This document shows, piece by piece, positions 37,264 through 45,622 of a DNA stretch of 64,000 nucleotides. The notes under the pieces were generated by a model, which saw only the letters and a list, made by a program, of their open reading frames with translations, ran no database searches and was not told the origin of the DNA. Origin of the DNA: Sulfitobacter sp. SK011 (GTDB taxonomy: Bacteria > Pseudomonadota > Alphaproteobacteria > Rhodobacterales > Rhodobacteraceae); NCBI RefSeq assembly GCF_003352065.1, contig NZ_CP025803.1:2645574-2709573 (forward strand), in the 5' to 3' direction. A program made the position numbers and the translations under genes. How positions within the stretch are numbered: position 1 is the stretch's first letter; the number at the start of each line of letters is the position of its first letter.

Positions 37264-37530
37264 ATGGCCTCGAAAGAAAAAAACCTGCCAACCCCAGCAA
37301 GCGTGGCAAAAATTGCAACCGAAAGTGTGGCACTGAACCCGGTGACAGTCATTGGCATCTTTGGCAGCGACGCCGGCCTCAGCGCGCTGGTGCGCGAAGG
37401 CAATGGCGATATTGCGCGGGTTACCGTCGGCGACAGCTTTAACGGTGGTCTGGTCGAAGCGATCAGCAAAGACAGTTTGATTTTGTCGCGCGGCGGCAAA
37501 TCAAAAGTGATGAAAATGCCCAAAGCCTAA
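37264..37530 (+). CDS. Small protein with a GspC/PilP-like domain
   Basis: An 88-residue protein. After a short charged start, VTVIGIFGSDAGLSALVREG and VTVGDSFNGGLVEAISKDSLILS (the second split by position) look like the small all-beta homology region of GspC or PilP proteins of type II secretion and type IV pilus systems. There is no membrane anchor or signal peptide, unlike those proteins, and no secretion gene nearby. The ATG has GGAAAG at a 7-base spacing. I regard it as a conserved hypothetical with a GspC-like fold. Confidence 0.65.
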   Translation: MASKEKNLPTPASVAKIATESVALNPVTVIGIFGSDAGLSALVREGNGDIARVTVGDSFNGGLVEAISKDSLILSRGGKSKVMKMPKA

Positions 37531-37574
37531 GCCCCCCCTTGACGCGCAGGCACCTGCGGTGCAAAGCGCAGGGC

Positions 37575-38210
37575 ATGACAAAAACCGCATTGATCACAGG
37601 CGCATCGCGCGGCCTTGGTGCCGCTCTGGCCGAGGCGCTGGTCCCCACGCACCACATCATCGCCGTGGCACGCACAACCGGCGCGCTCGAAGACCTGGAC
37701 GACCGCATCAAAGCCAAAGGCGGCTCAGCAACGCTTGCCCCGATGGACATCACCAACACCGATGCAATGGCGACCTTGTGCCGTGGGATTTACGACCGTT
37801 GGGGCAATCTTGATCTCTGGCTGCACACCGCCATTCATGCCGCCCCCCTCACCCCAACCGACCATGTTGACGCCAAGGATATGGCCAAATCGATTGCCGG
37901 CAACATCACCGCCACAGCGACACTGATCACCTTTGTCGCACCGCTTCTGGGTCATGGCGGTCAGGCCGTCTTTTTTGACGATCCGCGCGGCGGTCAGAAA
38001 TTCTTTGGCAGCTATGGCGCAACCAAGGCCGCCCAGATCGCGCTGGCCCGGTCCTGGCAAAGTGAGACCGACAAGATCGGACCCAAAGTACACATCCTCA
38101 CGCCCGAGCCGATGCCAACAGCCACCCGTGCCCGGTTTTTCCCCGGCGAGGACCGCGCGGTGCTTTTCGACCCACATGCACAAGCATCTGCGGTTTTGAC
38201 GCAACTCTAG
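37575..38210 (+). CDS. Short-chain dehydrogenase/reductase
   Basis: A 211-residue SDR. The nucleotide-binding TGASRGLG is at residues 8-15 and the catalytic YGATK pair lies near residue 148. The usual NNAG motif reads HTAIHA, which is unusual, so cofactor contacts differ from the classical type. The substrate is unknown. The ATG at 37575 gives MTKTALITGASRG with GGG just upstream; the in-frame extension to 37539 adds nothing conserved. Confidence 0.82.
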   Translation: MTKTALITGASRGLGAALAEALVPTHHIIAVARTTGALEDLDDRIKAKGGSATLAPMDITNTDAMATLCRGIYDRWGNLDLWLHTAIHAAPLTPTDHVDAKDMAKSIAGNITATATLITFVAPLLGHGGQAVFFDDPRGGQKFFGSYGATKAAQIALARSWQSETDKIGPKVHILTPEPMPTATRARFFPGEDRAVLFDPHAQASAVLTQL

Positions 38211-38211
38211 G

Positions 38212-38231
38212 CTTCACCCTTTTTCAAATAC
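38212..38231 (+). repeat. Short intergenic element, copy 2
   Basis: CTTCACCCTTTTTCAAATAC starts one base after the SDR stop. The 22 bases 38213-38234 are identical to 44873-44894. Confidence 0.55.
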
Positions 38232-38291
38232 CGCGGCACCACGCTTGCCGCGCGTGCACCCCTCGCTTATCAAGGGAAAAAGGGACAATTC

Positions 38292-39077
38292 ATGCGCATT
38301 CTTATCACCAATGACGACGGCATCAACGCACCGGGTCTGTCCGTCTTGCACGACATCGCGACGGAACTGGCCGGATCCGACGGCGAGGTCTGGACCTGTG
38401 CACCGGCCTTCGAACAATCGGGCGTGGGTCACTGCATCAGCTACACCCATCCGATGATGATCAGCCAACTGGGCGCACGCGTCTTTGCCGCCGAAGGGTC
38501 CCCCGCCGATTGCGTGCTGGCCGCGATCCATGACGCAATGACCGCCGCACCGCCCGATCTGGTCCTCTCGGGCGTCAACCGGGGTAATAATTCGGCTGAG
38601 AACACGCTTTATTCCGGCACCATTGGTGCGGCGATGGAAGCGGCCCTGCAAGGGCTGCCCGCCATTGCGCTGTCGCAATATTATGGGCCGGGCAACCGCG
38701 ATCTGGACAACCCGTTTGAGGCGGCAGCCAGCTACGGCGTGGATGTGGTGCGTCGCATATTGGCGCACACATCTGGTGATGAAACCGGCTACCGTCTGTT
38801 TTACAACGTGAATTTCCCGCCCGTGGCCGCAGCGAACGTTGCAGGCATCCGCGTGGCCCCCCAGGGCATGCGCCCCGGCACCGGGTTTTCGACAGAACCG
38901 CATCTCTCGCCCTCGGGTCGCCGGTTCCTCTGGATCAGGGGGGGCGATCAGACCGTGCGCACCGCCGATGCCTCTGACGCGGCGGTGAACTTGGACGGCT
39001 ATGTCTCGGTCACGCCAATGCGCGCGGATCTGACGGATCACGCGGTGCTGGACGCACACGCAGGCATCAACACATGA
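38292..39077 (+). CDS. surE: 5'/3'-nucleotidase SurE
   Basis: A 261-residue survival protein with nucleotidase activity. The metal-binding NDDG is at residues 7-10, and [20 protein letters not shown] (about 96-115) is the SurE signature. It overlaps pcm by four bases (ATGA), and pcm precedes the LysM/LytM lipoprotein, the surE-pcm-nlpD order common in proteobacteria. Confidence 0.95.
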   Translation: MRILITNDDGINAPGLSVLHDIATELAGSDGEVWTCAPAFEQSGVGHCISYTHPMMISQLGARVFAAEGSPADCVLAAIHDAMTAAPPDLVLSGVNRGNNSAENTLYSGTIGAAMEAALQGLPAIALSQYYGPGNRDLDNPFEAAASYGVDVVRRILAHTSGDETGYRLFYNVNFPPVAAANVAGIRVAPQGMRPGTGFSTEPHLSPSGRRFLWIRGGDQTVRTADASDAAVNLDGYVSVTPMRADLTDHAVLDAHAGINT

Positions 39078-39730
39078 ATGAAACCGCCGACAGCGAGGCG
39101 GAACGCAAAATGCAGTTCCTTTATGCGCTGCGTTCAAAGGGTGTGACGGACGCGCGGGTCTTGTCCGCGATGGAATCCGTGGACCGTGGCCCGTTCATCC
39201 GTGGCCTCTTTGCCGAACGGGCCTACGAAGACATGCCGCTGCCGATTGCATGTGGCCAGACCATCAGCCAGCCTTCGGTTGTTGGGTTGATGACCCAGGC
39301 CCTAGAAATAAGCCCCCGTGACAAGGTGTTGGAAATCGGGACCGGATCTGGATATCAGGCCGCAATCCTGAGCAAACTGGCGCGGCGGGTCTATACCATC
39401 GACCGCCACCGCCGGTTGGTCCGTGAGGCGCGGGAGATCTTTGAGAGACTTGATTTGAACAACATCACGGCGATCACCGCCGATGGATCATTTGGACTGG
39501 CCGAACAGGCCCCGTTTGACCGCATCATCGTGACCGCAGCGGCAGAAGACCCACCCGGACCTTTGCTGGCCCAACTCAAGGAAGGCGGCATCATGGTCGT
39601 CCCCGTGGGGCAGTCTGATGCCGTGCAGCACCTGATCCGAGTGCGAAAAACCGCCGATGGTCTGGAATATGACGAATTGCGTGCCGTGCGCTTTGTTCCC
39701 TTGCTAGAAGGGTTGGGCAAAGACACATAA
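39074..39730 (+). CDS. pcm: Protein-L-isoaspartate O-methyltransferase
   Basis: A 218-residue SAM enzyme that starts repair of isoaspartyl residues in aged proteins. The SAM motif [13 protein letters not shown] is at residues 85-97, and the family-specific [17 protein letters not shown] is at 61-77. Start codon overlaps the surE stop, so translation is coupled. Confidence 0.95.
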   Translation: MNETADSEAERKMQFLYALRSKGVTDARVLSAMESVDRGPFIRGLFAERAYEDMPLPIACGQTISQPSVVGLMTQALEISPRDKVLEIGTGSGYQAAILSKLARRVYTIDRHRRLVREAREIFERLDLNNITAITADGSFGLAEQAPFDRIIVTAAAEDPPGPLLAQLKEGGIMVVPVGQSDAVQHLIRVRKTADGLEYDELRAVRFVPLLEGLGKDT

Positions 39731-39793
39731 ATAGGTTAAGGTACGCAAAACTCCCGGATTACACGGGGGGTCGATGTTAATGAGGACAAGCAG

Positions 39794-41002
39794 ATGCGCC
39801 ACACCATTTCGCGCCGCCAGACGCGGTTGACCCTGCTGGCCGGGGCCAGTGCCATTTTATTGGCCGGTTGCGAAGGTCAGCCACTTGATTTTGATCTGCG
39901 CGGCGTTGGGGGCGGGTTTAGCACCGCCCAAGCCGCCACCGGACCGCTGGCAGCACGCCCCAGCCCGGACAATCGCGGTGTCATTTCGTATCCGAATTAT
40001 CAGGTCGCCGTTGCGCGGCGCGGCGACACCCTTGCCGATGTTGCCGCCCGGATCGGGGCCGATACCACTGCTTTGGCCCGCTACAACGGGATCGAACCAA
40101 ACGTGCCGCTGCGCCAGGACGAGATCATTGCCCTGCCCAACCGTGTCGCAGAGCCATCACCCGCGACCGGGGCCTTGGGGACCGGACCGATCCAGCCTGT
40201 TGATATTTCGGCGATTGCAGGCGGGGCGATTGCCCGCGCCCCCGCAACCCCCGGTGTTCAGACCGCCACGTTGCCACCGGCAAACCAACCGGCAGCGCAG
40301 ACCGGCAAAGAACCCGTACGTCACCGCGTTGAACGGGGCGAAACCGCCTATACCGTTGCGCGCCTTTATGGCGTTCCGGTCAAGGCATTGGCCGAATGGA
40401 ACGGCCTTGGTCCTGATTTCGCGATCCGCGCGGGACAGTTTCTGCTGATCCCGGTACCGCAGCAAAATCCGCCAAGCCGTACTGCTGCGGCCCCGGTCAC
40501 GACCACGCTTCCCGGTGCAGGCAGCCCCACGCCCACCCCGCCCTCGGCGGCCAAACCCTTGCCGCAGGATTCAACCGCCAAGCCGCTGCCGGCCGCAACC
40601 GCGCCAACCAAACCCGTGGCAGACGTGGGTCAGACCACCAAGCCTGCGAAAGCCACAAAGATGCAGACCCCGGTTCTGGGCAGCATCATTCGCGGCTATT
40701 CCAAGGGCAAGAACGAAGGCATCAACATCAAGGCCGCCGCTGGTGCCCCGGTCAAAGCCGCTGACAGCGGGACCGTGGCCGCGATCACCAAAAGCGCCGA
40801 GGGCGTGCCAATTGTCGTCGTGCGCCACGCTGGCAACCTGTTGACGGTCTATGCCAATGTCACCGGCGTCAGCGTCAAGAAAGGCGATACTGTTTCGCGC
40901 GGTCAACAGATCGCCAAGTTGCGCAGCGGCGATGACGCCTATGTGCATTTCGAGGTCCGCAAAGGCTTTGACAGCGTCGATCCGGCACCCTTTATCAACT
41001 GA
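39794..41002 (+). CDS. LysM lipoprotein with a degenerate LytM (M23) domain, NlpD-like
   Basis: A 402-residue lipoprotein. The lipobox LLAGC places the lipidated Cys at residue 26. Two LysM peptidoglycan-binding domains follow (about residues 69-114 and 175-220), separated and followed by Pro/Thr/Ala-rich linkers, and a C-terminal LytM domain (about 300-400). The zinc ligands look lost: the HxxxD site reads NEGIN and the HxH site reads YVH. This matches NlpD/EnvC-type proteins, which activate cell-division amidases rather than cut the wall themselves. It follows surE-pcm on the same strand. Confidence 0.9.
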   Translation: MRHTISRRQTRLTLLAGASAILLAGCEGQPLDFDLRGVGGGFSTAQAATGPLAARPSPDNRGVISYPNYQVAVARRGDTLADVAARIGADTTALARYNGIEPNVPLRQDEIIALPNRVAEPSPATGALGTGPIQPVDISAIAGGAIARAPATPGVQTATLPPANQPAAQTGKEPVRHRVERGETAYTVARLYGVPVKALAEWNGLGPDFAIRAGQFLLIPVPQQNPPSRTAAAPVTTTLPGAGSPTPTPPSAAKPLPQDSTAKPLPAATAPTKPVADVGQTTKPAKATKMQTPVLGSIIRGYSKGKNEGINIKAAAGAPVKAADSGTVAAITKSAEGVPIVVVRHAGNLLTVYANVTGVSVKKGDTVSRGQQIAKLRSGDDAYVHFEVRKGFDSVDPAPFIN

Positions 41003-41042
41003 TCCAGCAGGGGTCATGGCGGACCATAACCCCGTGGATCAG
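40999..41042. terminator. Long stem-loop between convergent genes
   Basis: CTGATCCA (40999-41006) pairs with TGGATCAG (41035-41042), and GGGGT (41010-41014) with ACCCC (41029-41033), with further ATGG/CCAT pairing inside. The structure includes the stop codon of the LysM gene. No T run follows, so it may be a transcript-end structure acting with Rho or on both strands. The rest of the gap to 41125 holds nothing else. Confidence 0.55.
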
Positions 41043-41124
41043 AGATTTAGCCGTTTTGATCTGGTTCCCACGCCACAGCACGGGATTTGGAGAACTGACT
41101 GGTTCGGCGCGCGAGTTGCTCCGC

Positions 41125-41964
41125 TCAGAGATGCACGCCCTTGCGCCCGGCAAGATCGACAAAATACTGCCACGCCACCCGCCCTGATCGCGCCCCGCGT
41201 GTGGCCTGCCATTCGATGGCTTCAGCCCGGAGCACATCATCGGCAATCTCAACGCCGTGCGCATCACAATAGCCCCGGATCATCGCCAGATACTGATCCT
41301 GATCACAGGCATGAAAGCCCAGCCACAGGCCAAAACGATCAGAAAGTGACACCTTTTCTTCCACAGCTTCAGCGGGATTGATCGCCGAGCCGCGTTCATT
41401 TTCAATCATGTCCCGTGGCATCAGGTGGCGTCGGTTCGAGGTGGCGTAAAGCACGACATTCTCTGGCCGCCCTTCAATTCCACCATCCAACACCGCCTTG
41501 AGAGATTTGTAATGGGCATCATCATGACCAAAGCTCAGGTCGTCGCAGAACAGGATAAAGCGCTGCTCAGCGCCGCGCAGAAGATTGAGCAATCGGCCAA
41601 CTGATGGCAGGTCCTCACGCTGTAACTCGACAATCCGCAATGCTTCATGTGCTGCATGAACATCCGCATGTACCGCTTTGACAAGGCTGGATTTACCCAT
41701 ACCACGTGCGCCCCAGAGCAGGGCGTTGTTCGCTGGCAATCCGGCGGCAAACTGACGCGTATTTGCCAGCAATGTATCCCGCGCCCGGTCCACGCCGATC
41801 AGCAGGCTCAAATGGACACGCGACACATCCGGCACAGGCTCCAACCGGTCCGGATCCGTGTGCCAGACAAAGGCGGAAGCGGCGTCAAAATCCGGAGCAT
41901 CCAATGGCGCTGGTGCCATCCGCTCCAACGCCCGCGCGATACGGTCCATCGGATCGTCAATCAC
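41125..41964 (-). CDS. DUF815 AAA-type ATPase
   Basis: A 279-residue P-loop protein. Walker [10 protein letters not shown] is at residues 85-93, Walker B-like [10 protein letters not shown] at about 136-145, and a sensor-like [11 protein letters not shown] at about 173-183. The family is widespread but its function is not settled. The start ATG overlaps the tatC stop by four bases (ATGA), which fixes the start and suggests co-expression with the Tat genes. Confidence 0.9.
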   Translation of the reverse strand: MIDDPMDRIARALERMAPAPLDAPDFDAASAFVWHTDPDRLEPVPDVSRVHLSLLIGVDRARDTLLANTRQFAAGLPANNALLWGARGMGKSSLVKAVHADVHAAHEALRIVELQREDLPSVGRLLNLLRGAEQRFILFCDDLSFGHDDAHYKSLKAVLDGGIEGRPENVVLYATSNRRHLMPRDMIENERGSAINPAEAVEEKVSLSDRFGLWLGFHACDQDQYLAMIRGYCDAHGVEIADDVLRAEAIEWQATRGARSGRVAWQYFVDLAGRKGVHL

Positions 41965-42833
41965 TTGGCGTCCTCATCGTCAAATTCCGCAATCAGATCG
42001 TCCTCGTCGTCATAATAGCCTTCGGCACGTAGCTTGGCCTCACGCTTGGCCTCGACCCGACGGACCAGGAAAATCGAAACCTCATAAAGACCATAAACCA
42101 CAACGAAAAGGATCACTTGCGTGATGACATCGGGCGGCGTGACCAGCGCAGCAAGGAGCAGAATACCCACCACTGCATATTTGCGCACATTGCTCAGACC
42201 CTCGGCGCTGACCAATCCGGCCTTGCCCATCAACGTCAACAGAACGGGCAGTTGGAAACACAGACCGAAGGCCACTATAAATTTGATTGTCAGGCTCAGG
42301 TACTCTTGGGCAGATCCCTGAAACGCGATTGCGGCGATGCCGCCGCCCTCCGCATCACCCTCGCCAATCAGTGTGCCAGCTTGTTGAAAACCAAGAAAGA
42401 AATCAAATGCCAGGGGGGTGACAACATAGAATGCAAACGCCGCACCAATGAAAAACATAAGCGGGCTTGAGATCAGGAAAGGCAGGAATGCGCCCTTTTC
42501 GTTCTTATACAGCCCCGGTGCCACGAACCGCCACATCTGATAGCTGATATAGGGAAACCCAAGCACCAAACCGCCCAGAAGCGAGATGGATATCGCAACG
42601 AAAAAGCCCTCTTGCAGTTTGATCAGGATCAGCCCGCAATCCTCTTGTCCGCGTTCCGCCATTGCCGAACACAAGGGATGGGTCAGGAAGTTGAAGATCG
42701 GGTTCCAGACGGTGAAACAGATGATCATCCCGATGATAAACGCGATCACCGAATGGATCAGCCGCGTCCGCAGCTCTGCCAAATGTTCGATCAGCGGTGC
42801 CGCGCTGTCGTCAATATCGTTGCTGGCGCTCAT
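41961..42833 (-). CDS. tatC: Twin-arginine translocase subunit TatC
   Basis: A 290-residue membrane protein with six spans, the receptor for twin-arginine signal peptides. The N-terminal [16 protein letters not shown] motif (residues 19-34) and the [17 protein letters not shown] region (about 93-109) are diagnostic. The start overlaps the tatB stop by four bases. The C-terminal tail is acidic and charged. Confidence 0.96.
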   Translation of the reverse strand: MSASNDIDDSAAPLIEHLAELRTRLIHSVIAFIIGMIICFTVWNPIFNFLTHPLCSAMAERGQEDCGLILIKLQEGFFVAISISLLGGLVLGFPYISYQMWRFVAPGLYKNEKGAFLPFLISSPLMFFIGAAFAFYVVTPLAFDFFLGFQQAGTLIGEGDAEGGGIAAIAFQGSAQEYLSLTIKFIVAFGLCFQLPVLLTLMGKAGLVSAEGLSNVRKYAVVGILLLAALVTPPDVITQVILFVVVYGLYEVSIFLVRRVEAKREAKLRAEGYYDDEDDLIAEFDDEDAK

Positions 42834-43399
42834 GTGTTACTCTTTTTGGCCACTGGCTTTTTGACAGCGGCTTTCTTTGCGGCTGGTTTCTTCGCAGGCG
42901 GTGCTTTCGGCGCGGCCTTTTTCGCCGCTGGCTTATTTGACGCAGGCTTTTTCACAGGTGCTGGTTTCAATTCGGCCTCGGCTGCATCCGCTTTTGCAAC
43001 AGCTTCTGTGGCTTCACGCTGCTTGCGCTCTGCAGCGGCCCGCGCCGTTGATGCCTGAATTTTCTTCACATCTTCAGCCCGTTGCGCGGCCAACTTTCCT
43101 GTTTCACTGTCTGGGTCCAGATCAGTCAGCGAACTTGCCGCCGATTTGACCCCGTCCATGGCCGATCCAAGCGGGTTTGTGGCGGCTTTCAGTGATTTAT
43201 TGAGGCTCGATGACATCTCGCGCATGCCGCTTTCGTCTGCCGCGTCATTCATGGCCGAACTGAATTCGCGTGCCATACCTTTGGCTTTACCAACAAATTG
43301 CCCCACCCTGCGAAACAGGATTGGCAAGTCTTTGGGCCCCACCACAATCAATGCAACGACGCCAATGACCAGTAATTCGGTCCAGCCCAGATCAAACAT
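42830..43399 (-). CDS. tatB: Twin-arginine translocase subunit TatB
   Basis: A 189-residue protein with one N-terminal span ([20 protein letters not shown]) followed by an amphipathic helix, as in TatB. The last 45 residues are a Lys/Ala/Pro-rich repeat-like tail (KKPA, AKKA units), low in complexity and probably disordered. It overlaps tatC and is six bases from tatA. Confidence 0.93.
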   Translation of the reverse strand: MFDLGWTELLVIGVVALIVVGPKDLPILFRRVGQFVGKAKGMAREFSSAMNDAADESGMREMSSSLNKSLKAATNPLGSAMDGVKSAASSLTDLDPDSETGKLAAQRAEDVKKIQASTARAAAERKQREATEAVAKADAAEAELKPAPVKKPASNKPAAKKAAPKAPPAKKPAAKKAAVKKPVAKKSNT

Positions 43400-43405
43400 G
43401 GTTGA

Positions 43406-43657
43406 TTACACCTGATCCTTTTCGGCTTTCACCTTGGTCTTGGGATGGGTACCCGCATCCGTGTGGCCCGGCAAATCAGTGCCGTCGACGTCAGAAGCGT
43501 CGGTGATTTCTTTCTCACCCTCGTTGATGCCCTTTTTAAAGCTGGTGATGCCTTTGCCAACTTCACCCATCAGAGAAGAGATTTTGCCGCGCCCAAACAG
43601 CACCAGAACCACGACTGCGATCAAAAGCAGGCCCGGCAGGCCGATATTATTCAACAT
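43406..43657 (-). CDS. tatA: Twin-arginine translocase subunit TatA
   Basis: An 83-residue pore-forming Tat subunit: N-terminal span [20 protein letters not shown], the FGRGKI hinge, an amphipathic helix and a charged tail. The ATG at 43657 has GGGAGT six bases upstream; the longer open frame to 43762 is not supported. It heads the tatA-tatB-tatC-DUF815 run. Confidence 0.94.
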   Translation of the reverse strand: MLNNIGLPGLLLIAVVVLVLFGRGKISSLMGEVGKGITSFKKGINEGEKEITDASDVDGTDLPGHTDAGTHPKTKVKAEKDQV

Positions 43658-43805
43658 GATATTACTCCCAAAGTGACAGCCACCCCCCAAAGGGCGGCAC
43701 GATTTGCTTTCTTTTATGGAAAAGAGATGCGCTGCAAAAGCGGCAATGCGCCGATTGCACAAGGCGAACGCACCAGATCAGTGATTTTTTCGTGCTTGCT
43801 GCACT

Positions 43806-43829
43806 CAACTGACAGGTTTATGTCAGTTG
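43806..43829. promoter_or_regulatory. Perfect 24-base palindrome, likely operator
   Basis: CAACTGACA-N6-TGTCAGTTG, nine perfectly paired bases per arm, in the gap between tatA and the divergent small-protein/WYL-regulator pair. A weak promoter (TTGCTG 43796-43801, TATGTC 43819-43824) overlaps it in the plus direction. It is a natural autoregulatory site for the WYL regulator at 44189; this is inference. Confidence 0.55.
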
Positions 43830-43872
43830 CATGCCGGTAAGACCCCCTCAGACATTAAAAAGGAGCTTACCC

Positions 43873-44187
43873 ATGTCAAATTCACCCGTCGCAGAAATCG
43901 TGACCTTTCGCCTGGTTACTGGCACCAACCCTGAAGCCTTTGCCAAGGCCGCCCAAGATATGATGCCGTTCTTGCACGGCACCGGGTCCATGACCGGGCG
44001 CGTCCTGTCGTGCGACCCCGACGGCACATGGACGGATCACATCACGTGGACATCGCTTGAGGCCGCCAAATCCGCAGCCAGCCAGATGTTTGAACGCCCC
44101 GAGGCCGGCCCCTTTATGCAAATGATCGACCCCGAGGCGATGTCCATGCGCCACGCACCGATCCTGATGCAAACACAACTGGAGTAA
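43873..44187 (+). CDS. Small dimeric alpha/beta-barrel-type protein
   Basis: A 104-residue protein that starts MSNSPVAEIVTFRLV and alternates short strands and helices as in antibiotic-biosynthesis-monooxygenase-like (ABM/ferredoxin-like) domains. Enzyme activity is not clear. The ATG at 43873 follows AGGAG with a 7-base spacer. One base separates its stop from the WYL-regulator start, so they form an operon behind the palindrome at 43806. Confidence 0.75.
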   Translation: MSNSPVAEIVTFRLVTGTNPEAFAKAAQDMMPFLHGTGSMTGRVLSCDPDGTWTDHITWTSLEAAKSAASQMFERPEAGPFMQMIDPEAMSMRHAPILMQTQLE

Positions 44188-44188
44188 C

Positions 44189-44854
44189 ATGCGCCGCACC
44201 GACCGCCTGTTTGACATCATCCAGATCCTGCGCGATGGCAAACTGCACCGCGCGCAGGACATGGCCGATCAATTGGAAGTGTCGGTGCGCACCATCTACC
44301 GCGACATGGACACGCTGGTGGCCTCAGGCGTGCCCGTGGCCGGTGAACGTGGCGTGGGGTATATGATCACCGATGCGATCACCCTGCCCCCGCTGACCCT
44401 GACCGCCCCGGAATTGGAGGCCTTGAACCTGGGCCTTGCAATCGTGGCCGAAGTTGCCGACCCCGATCTGCGCGCCGCGGGTCTGTCATTGGCAGAAAAG
44501 ATTGACGCCGTGCTGCCCACAGCAGTGGTAGAGGAAGCAGATGCGTGGAAATTCGCGGTCTACCCCTTTGCCGATGCCCTGCGCGGTGCCACCCACATGC
44601 CAACCCTGCGCGCAGCGATCAAGGCCCGGCAAAAACTTCGGATCGTCTATACATCGATCGGGGGCATGGTCACGACCCGCACAATCCGCCCACTGCATAT
44701 GGAATACTGGGGCCGTGTCTGGACCCTGACCGCGTGGTGCGAACTGCGCGAGGCATTCCGGGTCTTTCGCATCGACCTGATTGAAACGGCCGAAGCCCTG
44801 CCAGAACTTTTCACCAATGAACCCGGCAAGATGTTAAGCGACTACGTGCCTTGA
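44189..44854 (+). CDS. WYL-domain transcriptional regulator (YafY type)
   Basis: A 221-residue regulator. Residues 1-60 form a DeoR/HTH_11-type winged helix (MRRTDRLFDIIQILRDGKLH, then VSVRTIYRDMDTLVASG), and residues about 145-205 form a WYL ligand-binding domain (TRTIRPLHMEYWGRVWTLTA). Relatives sense small ligands or nucleic acid and repress nearby genes. It is co-transcribed with the small protein upstream. Confidence 0.9.
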   Translation: MRRTDRLFDIIQILRDGKLHRAQDMADQLEVSVRTIYRDMDTLVASGVPVAGERGVGYMITDAITLPPLTLTAPELEALNLGLAIVAEVADPDLRAAGLSLAEKIDAVLPTAVVEEADAWKFAVYPFADALRGATHMPTLRAAIKARQKLRIVYTSIGGMVTTRTIRPLHMEYWGRVWTLTAWCELREAFRVFRIDLIETAEALPELFTNEPGKMLSDYVP

Positions 44855-44871
44855 AGGGGACCCACTGCCCA

Positions 44872-44891
44872 TTTCACCCTTTTTCAAATAC
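44872..44891 (+). repeat. Short intergenic element, copy 3
   Basis: TTTCACCCTTTTTCAAATAC between the WYL-regulator stop and the end of the convergent Lin0512-family gene. It supplies that gene's stop codon (TGA, read on the minus strand). The 22 bases 44873-44894 are identical to copy 2. Confidence 0.55.
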
Positions 44892-45267
44892 CGCTGCGCG
44901 ACGGTTTCAACCGCCACCCGGTCTGGGGCGGCAAGAACGCCTCGACACTGGCCTGCGCGATCACGATGGTATCGCCGCCAGTCGGCACATTTAATCCGCC
45001 AAAGACCGCTGTCACCTCGGCCCGTCCGCGCGGCAGTTTTGCAACCAATGCGGCCACATTCACCTGATCGGGTTCCTGCACCGCGACGGTCACCTGCACC
45101 CGCATCTGATCATGCTTCAGCCCTGTGACGTCAAAGAGGGGCAGCGATGAATGCCGGAATGCGTCCTCAATCGCGCGGGACGCTGCCTTGGTGTAATCCA
45201 TCCCGTGCAGGTCGTTGCCCATGCCCATTTCAATGATCACGCGCTGTTCTGACCTCAGATCACCCAT
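44884..45267 (-). CDS. Lin0512-family protein with intact motif
   Basis: A 127-residue protein of the Lin0512 family (function unknown). The family's invariant GxGxDxHG is present as GMGNDLHG at about residues 15-22, inside VIIEMGMGNDLHGMDYTKAA. The ATG at 45267 lies inside the end of the upstream paralogue (8-base overlap). The last codons come from the 20-base intergenic element. It is the final gene of the symporter/ABC/Lin0512 operon. Confidence 0.83.
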   Translation of the reverse strand: MGDLRSEQRVIIEMGMGNDLHGMDYTKAASRAIEDAFRHSSLPLFDVTGLKHDQMRVQVTVAVQEPDQVNVAALVAKLPRGRAEVTAVFGGLNVPTGGDTIVIAQASVEAFLPPQTGWRLKPSRSGI

Positions 45268-45622
45268 CGGCCCGCTCCATATCAAAAGCCACCGACAAGG
45301 CCACATTGGCCATGATTGTCGGATGCCCGTCGCCATCAGGGCGGGCCACGTCCAATCCGCCGGGCTGCACATTCACCGTCACATGGCCGTAGGGAAACAC
45401 AGCGCGCAGGACGTCGGCATCCACAGCGTCAGGGCGCTGCACCCCGACATCCAATGTGATGTGCATGTCGGATTTATCAAAGCCGAACAATTCGGCCAGA
45501 TTGATCGAATTGTGCCACAGTGCATCCTGGACCGCCCGCTTTGCCGCTTGGGTGTAATCCCCACGCCGCAGCGACGACCCCATGCCAAACTCCACCATCA
45601 ATGTCTGCATCTGTTCCCTCAT
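45260..45622 (-). CDS. Lin0512-family paralogue with a degenerate motif
   Basis: A 120-residue paralogue of the next gene. Its block reads VEFGMGSSLRRGDYTQAA: the glycines are kept but the Asp, His and last Gly of GxGxDxHG are lost. The rest aligns well, including the KRAVQDALWHNS helix and the PD-rich central strands. The ATG at 45622 overlaps the ABC ATPase stop by four bases (ATGA), which fixes the start. A heteromer with the intact paralogue is a reasonable guess. Confidence 0.82.
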   Translation of the reverse strand: MREQMQTLMVEFGMGSSLRRGDYTQAAKRAVQDALWHNSINLAELFGFDKSDMHITLDVGVQRPDAVDADVLRAVFPYGHVTVNVQPGGLDVARPDGDGHPTIMANVALSVAFDMERADG

